Assembly (NCBI GenBank): GCA_963838845.1
Contig: CAWISR010000002.1
Span: 124,001-188,000, forward strand
Reading direction: 5' to 3'
From: CAVRXQ01 sp963838845
Lineage (GTDB): Bacteria; Actinomycetota; Acidimicrobiia; Acidimicrobiales; Bog-793
Length of the DNA stretch: 64,000 nucleotides
Each line of letters starts with the position of its first letter. Positions within the stretch are counted from its first letter, which is position 1. Of this stretch, positions 51,693 through 59,207 are shown piece by piece. The position numbers and the translations under genes are program-made. The notes below the pieces were generated by a model, which was not told the origin of the DNA, ran no database searches, and saw only the letters and a program-made list of their open reading frames with translations.

Positions 51693-53378
51693 ATGTCAGA
51701 CGCCAGGACCGACCCCGCGGGGGTCGGAGAACCGTTCGCTGCCGCCGGGTCACCGGCCGGCGCGACCATCGATTCCTCGGAGGTCGCACCGGCCGCTAAT
51801 GCGGCCGTCCGCAGGAAGCCGAAAATCGGCGATACCCGCCCGGCGCCAGTGCCGTCCCGCGCCGACGCAGCGTTGGACAACGGCAACGGCGCTTCGGCCG
51901 CGACAAAACCCCGCCGACGCCGACGTGGCGGACGGGGTCGCGGCGGTCGCGGTCGTCAGGGTCAAAAGGCGTCCGCATCCGAGTCCGCAACGACGGCACC
52001 GCCTCGGGCGCGCCAGCGCGCCAGGGCGGCGTCGACCGTCACCGCCGAGGTTGAAGAGGCGACCCAGCCGTCGCTTCGTCGCCGGGGACGGGAGCGCAAG
52101 GGACGGCCCGTCGGCCGCTACCTGATGTGCGTGCACGTCGGCCAGGACGCGACGCAGATCGCCGTCTTGGAGGGCCGCTCGCTGATCGAGCTGCACGTCG
52201 CCCGCTCGTCAGACGACGCGAACCAAATCGACGGCAACATCTATCGCGGTCGGGTGAAGAACGTCCTCCCGGGGATGGAGGCCGCCTTTGTCGACATCGG
52301 TACCCCGAAAAATGCCGTCTTGTACTGGGGCGACGTCCAAATCGATCGGGGCGACGAAATCGAGCGCGAGCCGGGAACGAACCGGATCGAGCACCTGCTG
52401 CGACCCGGCCAAACGATCATCTGCCAGGTCACGAAGAACCCGATCGGCCTGAAGGGCGCCCGCCTCACCCAGGAGGTCTCGCTTCCCGGCCGCTTCGTCG
52501 TGCTGGTCCCGGACTCGCCCGCCTCGGGCATCTCGAAGCGCCTCGACGACAAGGAACGCCGGCGGCTGCGCAAGATCCTCGACGAGATCCGCCCGGATGG
52601 TCACGGGATCATCCTTCGCACCGCGGCGGAGGGCGCCTCGGCGGACGAACTCCGCCGTGACGTCGCCCAGCTCCTGAAGAAATGGGGCGAGATCGCCGAT
52701 ACGGCGAAGCACGTCTCGGCGCCGGCGCTTTTGTACTCCGAGCCCCACCTCGCACTGCGGGCGATCCGAGAGGAGTTCACCGAGGACTACCGGGGCGTCG
52801 TCATCGACGACCCTGATCTCTACGAGCTCGTCCGTGACTACGTCACCGACATCGACCCGGCGCTCGCAGACCGCGTCGAGTTCTACGACCAGGAGGTCGA
52901 GAGCCTGCCGCTGTTCGAACGGCATCACGTCCACGAGCAGCTGCACAAGGCGCTCGACCGAAAGGTGTGGCTGCCCTCGGGGGGTTCGCTCATCATCGAT
53001 CGCACCGAGGCGCTCACGGTGATCGACGTGAACACCGGCAAGAACGTCGGCTCGTCGAGCCTCGAAGAGACGGTCTTCCGCAACAACGTCGAGGCGGCAG
53101 AAGAGATCGCACGCCAGCTGCGGCTGCGGGACATCGGCGGGATCATCGTCATCGACTTCATCGACATGGAACTCCGGGTCAACCGCCAGGAGGTGGCGGC
53201 GACGCTTCGCGACGCGCTGGCGAGGGACAAGACGCCTACCCAGGTCTTCGAGATCTCCGAGCTCGGCCTGATCGAGATGACGAGAAAGCGGGTCGGCGAG
53301 GGACTCATCGAGGCGCTCTCGGAGACCTGCCCGATGTGCAAAGGCCGCGGGATCATCTTCCCAGAAGAGGAAGAGTGA
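51693..53378 (+). CDS. rng: ribonuclease E/G family endoribonuclease
   Basis: A 561-residue enzyme. The first 130 residues are disordered, with an RG-rich stretch (RRRRRGGRGRGGRGRQG) likely to bind RNA. The S1 domain follows (GNIYRGRVKNVLPGMEAAFVD), then the 5'-sensor and DNase I-like catalytic core with LTVIDVNTGKNVGS and IIVIDFID carrying the metal-binding acids. The zinc-link CPMCKGRG is at the end. RNase G length fits; there is no long RNase E scaffold after the zinc-link, as the extra sequence is at the N-terminus. The ATG at 51693 has AAGGGA 9-14 nt upstream. Confidence 0.92.
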   Translation: MSDARTDPAGVGEPFAAAGSPAGATIDSSEVAPAANAAVRRKPKIGDTRPAPVPSRADAALDNGNGASAATKPRRRRRGGRGRGGRGRQGQKASASESATTAPPRARQRARAASTVTAEVEEATQPSLRRRGRERKGRPVGRYLMCVHVGQDATQIAVLEGRSLIELHVARSSDDANQIDGNIYRGRVKNVLPGMEAAFVDIGTPKNAVLYWGDVQIDRGDEIEREPGTNRIEHLLRPGQTIICQVTKNPIGLKGARLTQEVSLPGRFVVLVPDSPASGISKRLDDKERRRLRKILDEIRPDGHGIILRTAAEGASADELRRDVAQLLKKWGEIADTAKHVSAPALLYSEPHLALRAIREEFTEDYRGVVIDDPDLYELVRDYVTDIDPALADRVEFYDQEVESLPLFERHHVHEQLHKALDRKVWLPSGGSLIIDRTEALTVIDVNTGKNVGSSSLEETVFRNNVEAAEEIARQLRLRDIGGIIVIDFIDMELRVNRQEVAATLRDALARDKTPTQVFEISELGLIEMTRKRVGEGLIEALSETCPMCKGRGIIFPEEEE

Positions 53379-53451
53379 CGAGTCGCCCAAAGGGATTGCT
53401 CCTTGGGCGTTTGCCGCACTTTGTCCTGGTCGAAAGGCCGGAAACCCGTTG

Positions 53452-53457
53452 TACGAT
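53452..53457 (+). promoter_or_regulatory. -10 hexamer TACGAT for rplU
   Basis: TACGAT ends 9 nt before the ATG of rplU at 53467; no Shine-Dalgarno is present and no clear -35 at the standard distance. Confidence 0.45.
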
Positions 53458-53466
53458 GGCGGTCCT

Positions 53467-53835
53467 ATGTACGCCGTGATCACGACCGGAGGCAAGCAGG
53501 AACGCGTCGAAGTCGGCACGCGCGTCGACGTGGAGCGGCTTGGCGCCCCCGAGGGCGAGACGGTGCGGCTCGCACCGGTCCTCATCGTCGACGGCGACAC
53601 CGTGCTCGCCGAGCCCGCAGAGCTTGCCGGGACGAGCGTGGAAGCGCGGGTCGTCGGATCGGCGAAAGGTCCAAAGGTGCGCGGCTTCACCTACAAGCCG
53701 AAGGCACGGGCCCGGCGTCGCTTCGGCCACCGCCAGCAGTACACGACGGTCGAGGTGACGGCGATCGGCGCGAAGCCGGCGCCGGCGCCGCGTAAGCGGC
53801 GCGCCGCAACCGCCGAGAGCGCAGAGAGCGAGTAG
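53467..53835 (+). CDS. rplU: 50S ribosomal protein L21 (bL21)
   Basis: A 122-residue L21. It starts MYAVITTGGKQERVEVG, the family N-terminus, and includes KGPKVRGFTYKPKARARRRF and GHRQQYTTVEVTAI. An Ala/Arg-rich tail of about 20 residues extends beyond the usual 103. ATG 53467 is preferred over the in-frame start at 53449. The order rng-rplU-rpmA-obgE-proB is conserved in actinobacteria. rpmA follows after 8 bases. Confidence 0.95.
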   Translation: MYAVITTGGKQERVEVGTRVDVERLGAPEGETVRLAPVLIVDGDTVLAEPAELAGTSVEARVVGSAKGPKVRGFTYKPKARARRRFGHRQQYTTVEVTAIGAKPAPAPRKRRAATAESAESE

Positions 53836-53843
53836 GAGGAACC

Positions 53844-54101
53844 GTGTCGAAGACCAAAGGCGGCGGCTCGACCCGCAACGGGCGCGACTCGCGTGGCCAG
53901 CGACTCGGGGTGAAAGCCTCCGACGGCAGCCTCGTGGCCTCCGGAGCGATCCTCGTTCGCCAGCGCGGTACCCACTTCCACCCCGGCGCGAACGTGCAGC
54001 GCGGCAGCGACGACACGCTGTACGCCATTGCCGACGGCAAAGTCCGCTTTGTCGAGCGGCGTGGGCGACGCCTCGTCGACGTCGTCTCCGAAACGGCCTG
54101 A
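53844..54101 (+). CDS. rpmA: 50S ribosomal protein L27 (bL27)
   Basis: An 85-residue L27 that reaches the peptidyl-transferase centre with its N-terminal tail. It begins MSKTKGGGSTRNGRDSRGQR, typical after the first residues, and continues SGAILVRQRGTHFHPGANV. The GTG start is preceded by AGGAGG, a perfect ribosome site, so the start is certain. There is no Firmicutes-style cleavable N-terminal extension. Confidence 0.96.
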   Translation: MSKTKGGGSTRNGRDSRGQRLGVKASDGSLVASGAILVRQRGTHFHPGANVQRGSDDTLYAIADGKVRFVERRGRRLVDVVSETA

Positions 54102-54170
54102 TCGACGCGGTCCGGCGACGTGCCGGGCTGATCTTGGGCGCGGCCACGACCGCCCGATGAGAGGCGAACG

Positions 54171-55448
54171 ATGAGCGGCTTCGTCGACGAAGCCCAGATC
54201 CACGCGAAGGCCGGCGACGGCGGCGCGGGCGCGGTCTCGTTTCGCAGGGAGGCGCACGTGAGCCGCGGCGGCCCCGACGGGGGAGACGGCGGTAAAGGCG
54301 GCGACGTCTACCTCGAAGCCTCATCGGCGATCGCATCGCTTCTGTCGTTCAAGAACCATCCGCACCGACGCGCCGGGCGCGGCACGCACGGCCAGGGGCA
54401 AAAACGCCACGGCAGAGGGGGCGAGGATCTCGTCGTCCCGGTCCCCGTGGGGACCGTCGCGCGCGCAGCCGACGGCTCTGTTGTCGTGGACTTGGCGCGG
54501 GAGGGCGACCGAGTGCTCGTCGCCCGCGGCGGTCGTGGCGGGCACGGCAATGCGCGCTTTTTGTCGAACCGCAGGCGCGCCCCGGCGTTCGCCGAGCAGG
54601 GGGAGCTGGGCGAGGAGCGCTGGTACGACCTCGAACTGAAACTGCTCGCCGATGTCGCCCTCGTCGGCTTCCCGAACGCGGGCAAGTCGTCGCTCATCGC
54701 GCGCCTGTCCGCCGCACGGCCAAAGATCGCCGACTACCCCTTCACGACGCTTGAGCCGCATCTTGGTGTCGTCCGGTTCCCCGACGCGGGACCGGACGAG
54801 TTTTCGGAGTTCGTCGTCGCCGACATTCCGGGCCTCATCGAAGGTGCGAGCGAGGGCCGGGGACTCGGCCACAAGTTCCTCCGCCACGTCGAGCGGGCGC
54901 GCGTTCTCGTCGTTTTGGTCGACCTCGGAGCCGACGCCGGGCGCAAACCGGAAGAGCAGATCGAAACCGTGCTTTCCGAGCTCGCCCGCTTCGATCCCGA
55001 GCTCGTCCGCCGACCGCGCCTCGTGATCGGCTCGCGGGCGGACCTGACGTCGATCGACGATCGCCCGGACCGCTCGTCATATGGCGGCGAGCTCGAGTGC
55101 TCGGCGGTGACCGGAGAGGGTCTCGACGAACTGCTGCGCCGGATCCGGCCGCTCGTCGACGCGGCGCGAAGAGTGGAGGCGGCTCCGGCCGCGGAACGCG
55201 TCGTCCATCGGCCGTTTCCAGAAGGGGTCGTCGTCGAACGTGAGGGTACGGGGTTCGTCGTCGCGGGCCGCGCCGCCGAGCGCGCCGTCGCGCTTTCGGA
55301 CCTCACCAATCCCGACGCGCTGGCTCTCGTACAGCGCCGCCTCCGTCGCCTCGGCGTCGACCGGGCGCTTTCGCGTGCCGGGGCGAAGGCAGGCGACGAC
55401 GTGCGGATCGGCGCACTGACCTTCACCTACCGGGAAGACGAGACATGA
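54171..55448 (+). CDS. obgE: GTPase ObgE/CgtA
   Basis: A 425-residue ribosome-assembly and stress GTPase. The glycine-rich Obg fold covers residues 1-158 (HAKAGDGGAGAVSFRRE, GGPDGGDGGKGGDVYL). The G domain has FPNAGKSSLI near 167, DIPGLIEGASEGRGLGHKFL near 215 and a degenerate NKxD site. The C-terminal OCT domain (about 335-415) is present. The ATG has GAGAGGCG upstream. It overlaps proB by 4 bases (ATGA). Confidence 0.95.
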   Translation: MSGFVDEAQIHAKAGDGGAGAVSFRREAHVSRGGPDGGDGGKGGDVYLEASSAIASLLSFKNHPHRRAGRGTHGQGQKRHGRGGEDLVVPVPVGTVARAADGSVVVDLAREGDRVLVARGGRGGHGNARFLSNRRRAPAFAEQGELGEERWYDLELKLLADVALVGFPNAGKSSLIARLSAARPKIADYPFTTLEPHLGVVRFPDAGPDEFSEFVVADIPGLIEGASEGRGLGHKFLRHVERARVLVVLVDLGADAGRKPEEQIETVLSELARFDPELVRRPRLVIGSRADLTSIDDRPDRSSYGGELECSAVTGEGLDELLRRIRPLVDAARRVEAAPAAERVVHRPFPEGVVVEREGTGFVVAGRAAERAVALSDLTNPDALALVQRRLRRLGVDRALSRAGAKAGDDVRIGALTFTYREDET

Positions 55449-56584
55449 GCACGCCGACGAGCTCGGCCGCGCGCCCCGTCGTCGTAAAGATCGGCACGTC
55501 GTCGCTTGTGCGCGATGGGGACGCGCTCGACACCGCCGCGATCGTGAAGCTCGCGCGCGAGGTGGCGGCGCAGGTGCGTGCCGGACGACGGGTCGTCGTT
55601 GTCTCGTCGGGCGCCGTCGCCGCCGGGAAAGCCGCGACCTCGGCGGTCCCATCGATGAGGCCGGCCGAGACGCGCGCGCTGTCGGCGATCGGTCAACCAC
55701 GGCTGATGCGCGCCTACGAGGATGCGTTCGACGCCGAAGGACTCCTCACGGCGCAGGTGTTGATCTCCTCGCGGGACTTCGGGGTTCGCCGGCAATACCT
55801 CCGGGCACGGGAGACCATCGAGACGCTGTGGATGTCCTCTGCCGTGCCCATCGTCAACGAGAACGACGCCCTCTTGGATGGCGAGGTCCGATTCGGCGAC
55901 AACGACCGGCTCGCGGCGCTCGTCGCGAACCTCGTCGGTGCCGAAGTCCTCGTGATCCTCACCGACACGCCGGGCTTGTACGACTCTGACCCGCATCGAG
56001 TCCGCAACGCGACGCTCGTCGAGGAGGTTGCCGCATCCGACGCGGCCTTCGACGAGGTGGCCGGTGGTCCCTCATCTCGCGGCACGGGTGGCATGGGCAC
56101 GAAACTCGCGGCGGCTCGCCTCGCCGCGTGGTCGGGTGTGCGCGCCGTCATCGCCCAGGCGATTCGCGAGGGTGTCATCGCTGAGGCAATCGACGGCTCG
56201 CTGGGCGTCGGCACAACCATCCTCACGAGGTCAGAGCGCTTGTCGGCTCGCAAAGCCTGGATCGCGTTCGCCCTGCCGGCGCGGGCGAAGGTTCTCGTCG
56301 ACGACGGCGCCCGGCGCGCCATCGTTGAGCGCGACGCGTCGCTGCTCCCCGCGGGTGTACGCGGCGTCGAGGGTCGCTTCGAAGAAGGTGACGCAGTCGA
56401 GATCTGTGATCTCTCGGGAGCGGTCTTCGCCAAGGGTCTCGCGCGCGTCGGATCCGCCAATCAGTCGGCGTGGATCGGTAAGCGCTCCCGTGAACTCGAC
56501 GAGGGTCTCTCTGTCGAGGTCGTGCACAAAGACGATCTCGTCGTGTTGGACGTGACGCTCGCGCACGGCGCGCCGATGGCGTGA
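55445..56584 (+). CDS. proB: glutamate 5-kinase
   Basis: A 379-residue enzyme for the first step of proline synthesis, phosphorylating glutamate. The amino-acid kinase domain begins PVVVKIGTSSLVRDGD and has VVVVSSGAVAAGK near 53, VNENDALLDGEVRFGDND near 138 and TDTPGLYDSDP near 177. The GTGGMGTKLAAARLA motif follows. A C-terminal PUA domain lies at about 285-365. It overlaps obgE. proA is not adjacent: a small gene lies between them. Confidence 0.95.
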   Translation: MSTPTSSAARPVVVKIGTSSLVRDGDALDTAAIVKLAREVAAQVRAGRRVVVVSSGAVAAGKAATSAVPSMRPAETRALSAIGQPRLMRAYEDAFDAEGLLTAQVLISSRDFGVRRQYLRARETIETLWMSSAVPIVNENDALLDGEVRFGDNDRLAALVANLVGAEVLVILTDTPGLYDSDPHRVRNATLVEEVAASDAAFDEVAGGPSSRGTGGMGTKLAAARLAAWSGVRAVIAQAIREGVIAEAIDGSLGVGTTILTRSERLSARKAWIAFALPARAKVLVDDGARRAIVERDASLLPAGVRGVEGRFEEGDAVEICDLSGAVFAKGLARVGSANQSAWIGKRSRELDEGLSVEVVHKDDLVVLDVTLAHGAPMA

Positions 56585-56614
56585 ACGCGTCGTTTTCCTG
56601 GCAGTCGAGGAAAC

Positions 56615-56620
56615 TAGATT
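56615..56620 (+). promoter_or_regulatory. -10 hexamer TAGATT for the small secreted protein gene
   Basis: TAGATT ends 7 nt before GTG 56628. A TTTTCC element 16 nt upstream could be the -35. This places the start at GTG 56628 and not the TTG inside the hexamer. Confidence 0.45.
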
Positions 56621-56627
56621 GACTCGC

Positions 56628-57068
56628 GTGCGGTTGCGTAATCAGCACCGCCGGTCGCGGTGGTGGGTCCTCGTCGTTGCGAGCGCGTCGCTGATGGTGC
56701 TCTACTTCTCGTCCGTTGCGTCGGCGTCGGTACTGCTCCGTGCTCCTCGAGTCGCGAAGCTCGCGTCACGCATCTCGGTGACGGCGAGCGGGCTGCGACC
56801 GGCGCATTACGCACTCGTCCTCTCGCGATCCGCAGGCCCAACGACGTGCCTCGTCGTGCTCGCGTCCGCCAACGCGGCCGGCGGGAGGGTCGCGTTGTCC
56901 GGGACCTTGCCGAGGCGGTTGTCGTGTTATCTCGGGCGCAACCCAACTTTTGGGGGGATTCCCCTGACGGCTGGCACCTACTGGCTGTCGGTCGGGGAAC
57001 TCGTGCCGCCAGCGAGCTTCAGTTCGTCCGCGAGCTTCGCGAAGACGCCGATCAAGCTCGTCCAATAG
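56628..57068 (+). CDS. small exported protein of unknown function
   Basis: A 146-residue protein. An Arg-rich N-terminus (RLRNQHRRSR) precedes one hydrophobic helix (WWVLVVASASLMVLYFSSVASA), which is a signal peptide or anchor ending in ASA. The exported part of about 110 residues is beta-rich, with two cysteines (TTCLVV and LSCYLG) that may form a disulfide. The fold could be immunoglobulin-like, as with the IPT protein elsewhere, but I see no firm match. It interrupts the usual proB-proA pair. Confidence 0.6.
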   Translation: MRLRNQHRRSRWWVLVVASASLMVLYFSSVASASVLLRAPRVAKLASRISVTASGLRPAHYALVLSRSAGPTTCLVVLASANAAGGRVALSGTLPRRLSCYLGRNPTFGGIPLTAGTYWLSVGELVPPASFSSSASFAKTPIKLVQ

Positions 57069-57156
57069 CGCGCGCCGTCACTCGTCCCTCACCGCGCGCG
57101 TTCTTTGCGGTCCGGTCGCCCCGAGGAACGTCATATTCCTGCGGATAGCGTGTGCC

Positions 57157-58404
57157 ATGGCCATCGTGCCCCTTGAGGAGATTGGTGCCCGGGCGCAAGC
57201 CGCGGCGCGCACCTTGCGGGTCGAGACGAGCGCCGGAAAGCACGAAGCGCTGATCACCGCCGCCTCCTTTCTGGAGTCGTCCGCTGAGGAGATCCTCGAG
57301 GCAAATTCCGTCGACGTCACCGCCGCGCAAGCATCCGGCGTGACGCCCACGGTCGTCGACCGGTTGCGGCTGAGCGAGGAGCGCATCGAACAGATGGCTG
57401 CCTCGATGCGGACGGTGGCGGACCTCCCCGACCCGGTCGGTGAGGTCGTCGAAGGCAGGGTGCTCCCGAACGGGCTCGAGGTTCGCCGCGTCCGCGTTCC
57501 GCTCGGTGTGATCGGGATCGTCTATGAGAACCGGCCGAACGTGACGGCGGACGCCGCCGCGCTTTGCCTGCGGTCAGGCAATTCCGTCATGCTGCGCGGC
57601 TCCGCTGGTGCGCTCGAGTCGAACCGCGCGATCGCCAACGTGATCCGCGAGGCGATCTCCTCGGTCGGACTACCAGTCGACGCGGTCCAGCTCGTCGAGG
57701 ACATCCGTCACGAGACCGTCGCCGAGTTCGTGAAGCTGCGCGGGATCATCGACTGCCTCATCCCCCGCGGCGGCCCAGCGCTCGTGAGTCTGATCGTTGA
57801 CGAGGCGACCGTGCCGTATGTGATCGACGGAGACGGGAACTGCCACGTCTACGTCGATGCGTCGGCGGATCTGGACATGGCCGAGCGCATCGTCGTCAAC
57901 GCCAAGCTTCAGCGACCGAGCGTGTGCAACGCGATGGAGACGCTCCTTGTTCACGAGGCAATCGCCCCCGTCGCTCTGCCGCGCCTCGCATCTGCCCTGA
58001 GCGGCGTAGAGCTCGTCGGGGACGAGGAGACGATGGCGATCCTTCCCGGGATCGAAAAGGCGAGCGAGGAGGACTACGCAACCGAGTTCCTGTCGTTGAA
58101 ACTCGCGGTGGGCGTCGTGAGGGATCTCGACGCCGCGATCGCGCACATCACGCGTTATTCGAGCGGGCACTCCGAAGCGATCGTCACGAATGATCGCGCG
58201 CACGCGCGCCGCTTCGTCGAACGTGTCGACGCCGCCGCGGTGCTCGTGAACGCCTCGACGCGCTTTGTCGACGGCGGCGAGCTCGGCCTCGGAGCCGAGA
58301 TCGGGATCTCTACCCAGAAGTTGCATGCCCGTGGACCGATGGGCCTGCGAGAGCTCACCACCGTCAAATACGTGATCGAGGGCGACGGACAGGTGCGGGC
58401 CTGA
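57157..58404 (+). CDS. proA: gamma-glutamyl phosphate reductase
   Basis: A 415-residue NADPH-dependent aldehyde dehydrogenase-type enzyme for the second step of proline synthesis. Motifs: GVIGIVYENRPNVTADAAAL near residue 115, CLRSGNSVMLRGSAGALESN, and the catalytic cysteine in KLQRPSVCNAMETLLVHE near 257. The C-terminal LGLGAEIGISTQKLHARGP is the family signature. The ATG lies 5 nt after a TAGCGT hexamer. A short distance from proB suggests the step genes are still regulated close together. Confidence 0.95.
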   Translation: MAIVPLEEIGARAQAAARTLRVETSAGKHEALITAASFLESSAEEILEANSVDVTAAQASGVTPTVVDRLRLSEERIEQMAASMRTVADLPDPVGEVVEGRVLPNGLEVRRVRVPLGVIGIVYENRPNVTADAAALCLRSGNSVMLRGSAGALESNRAIANVIREAISSVGLPVDAVQLVEDIRHETVAEFVKLRGIIDCLIPRGGPALVSLIVDEATVPYVIDGDGNCHVYVDASADLDMAERIVVNAKLQRPSVCNAMETLLVHEAIAPVALPRLASALSGVELVGDEETMAILPGIEKASEEDYATEFLSLKLAVGVVRDLDAAIAHITRYSSGHSEAIVTNDRAHARRFVERVDAAAVLVNASTRFVDGGELGLGAEIGISTQKLHARGPMGLRELTTVKYVIEGDGQVRA

Positions 58405-58439
58405 GCCAGTTGCTACCCGCCGCCGAGGCGCATGCTCGG

Positions 58440-58445
58440 TAAGGT
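58440..58445 (+). promoter_or_regulatory. -10 hexamer TAAGGT for the histidine phosphatase gene
   Basis: TAAGGT ends 6 nt before GTG 58452, with no Shine-Dalgarno. Confidence 0.45.
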
Positions 58446-58451
58446 CGCAGT

Positions 58452-59207
58452 GTGGTTGAGGGAGATGGGTTCGTCGAAGATGCTCGCGAGGTTGCGCCCG
58501 GGACGCGTCTCGTCATCGTCCGCCACGGCGAGGCAGTCTCGAACGTCGAAGACCTGATCGGGGGCCACGAAGGCTGTCGCGGGCTCACCGCGCGAGGCAT
58601 TGCCCAATGTGAGGCGCTAGCCGAGCGATTGGCCACGACCGGCGAACTCGACGGGGCGGCGGCGATGTGGACGAGCGTCTTGCCCCGGGCGATCGAATCG
58701 GCGGCGATCATCGCGCCGGCGATCGGCTTCGACGTCGTCGAGCAGAGCTGCTCGCTCTGCGAGCAGCACCCCGGCGAGGCGGACGGCATCTCCTGGGCGG
58801 AGTTCGAGCGCCGCTACGCCCGGGTCTCGCTGCCGGGCTCCGATCCCGAGCTCCCCTTGTCCCCAGGAGGCGAAAGCTGGATCGCGTTCTTGGACCGGGC
58901 CGCCACCGGACTGCTCGACGCGGCGTCGCGGTCTCCCGGGCGGCTCGTCGTGGTGATCTCGCACGGCGGCGTCGTCGCGGCATCGATGATCCGGTTTCTC
59001 GGCCTTGCCGAACACGGCGCGGGGGTGCAGTTGCACGCCGAGAACACCGCGATCACCGAGTGGGTTCGGACGGGGTACCGCTGGCGACTCGTCCGATTCA
59101 ACGATGTCGCGCACCTGGCAGGATCGGGGCGCGAGGCCGTGCGTTCGGCGGTCCCCGCCTGGGTCGATGAGGAGATCGATCGCTCAGCGGTCGATCAACA
59201 GGTGTAG
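58452..59207 (+). CDS. histidine phosphatase superfamily protein
   Basis: A 251-residue phosphoglycerate mutase-like enzyme. The RHG motif is VIVRHGEAVSN near residue 22 (phosphohistidine), followed by GLTARGIAQCEALAERL near 45. The second catalytic histidine is in VVVISHGGVVAASMIRFLG near 167. The family includes mutases, phosphatases and probable maltose- or sugar-phosphate phosphatases; the substrate is unclear. The GTG start has a close upstream TAAGGT. Its last 13 bases overlap the end of the converging repeat-protein gene. Confidence 0.85.
   Translation: MVEGDGFVEDAREVAPGTRLVIVRHGEAVSNVEDLIGGHEGCRGLTARGIAQCEALAERLATTGELDGAAAMWTSVLPRAIESAAIIAPAIGFDVVEQSCSLCEQHPGEADGISWAEFERRYARVSLPGSDPELPLSPGGESWIAFLDRAATGLLDAASRSPGRLVVVISHGGVVAASMIRFLGLAEHGAGVQLHAENTAITEWVRTGYRWRLVRFNDVAHLAGSGREAVRSAVPAWVDEEIDRSAVDQQV

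Noticed and set aside
51424..51799. A possible 125-residue gene starting 8 nt after TACACT in the rng leader
   Set aside because: It overlaps the RNase start by over 100 bases and has no recognisable domain; the region is better seen as a leader.
52209..53690. A 493-residue frame antisense to the RNase E/G gene
   Set aside because: Shadow of a confidently assigned gene; it also runs through the rplU promoter and rplU itself.
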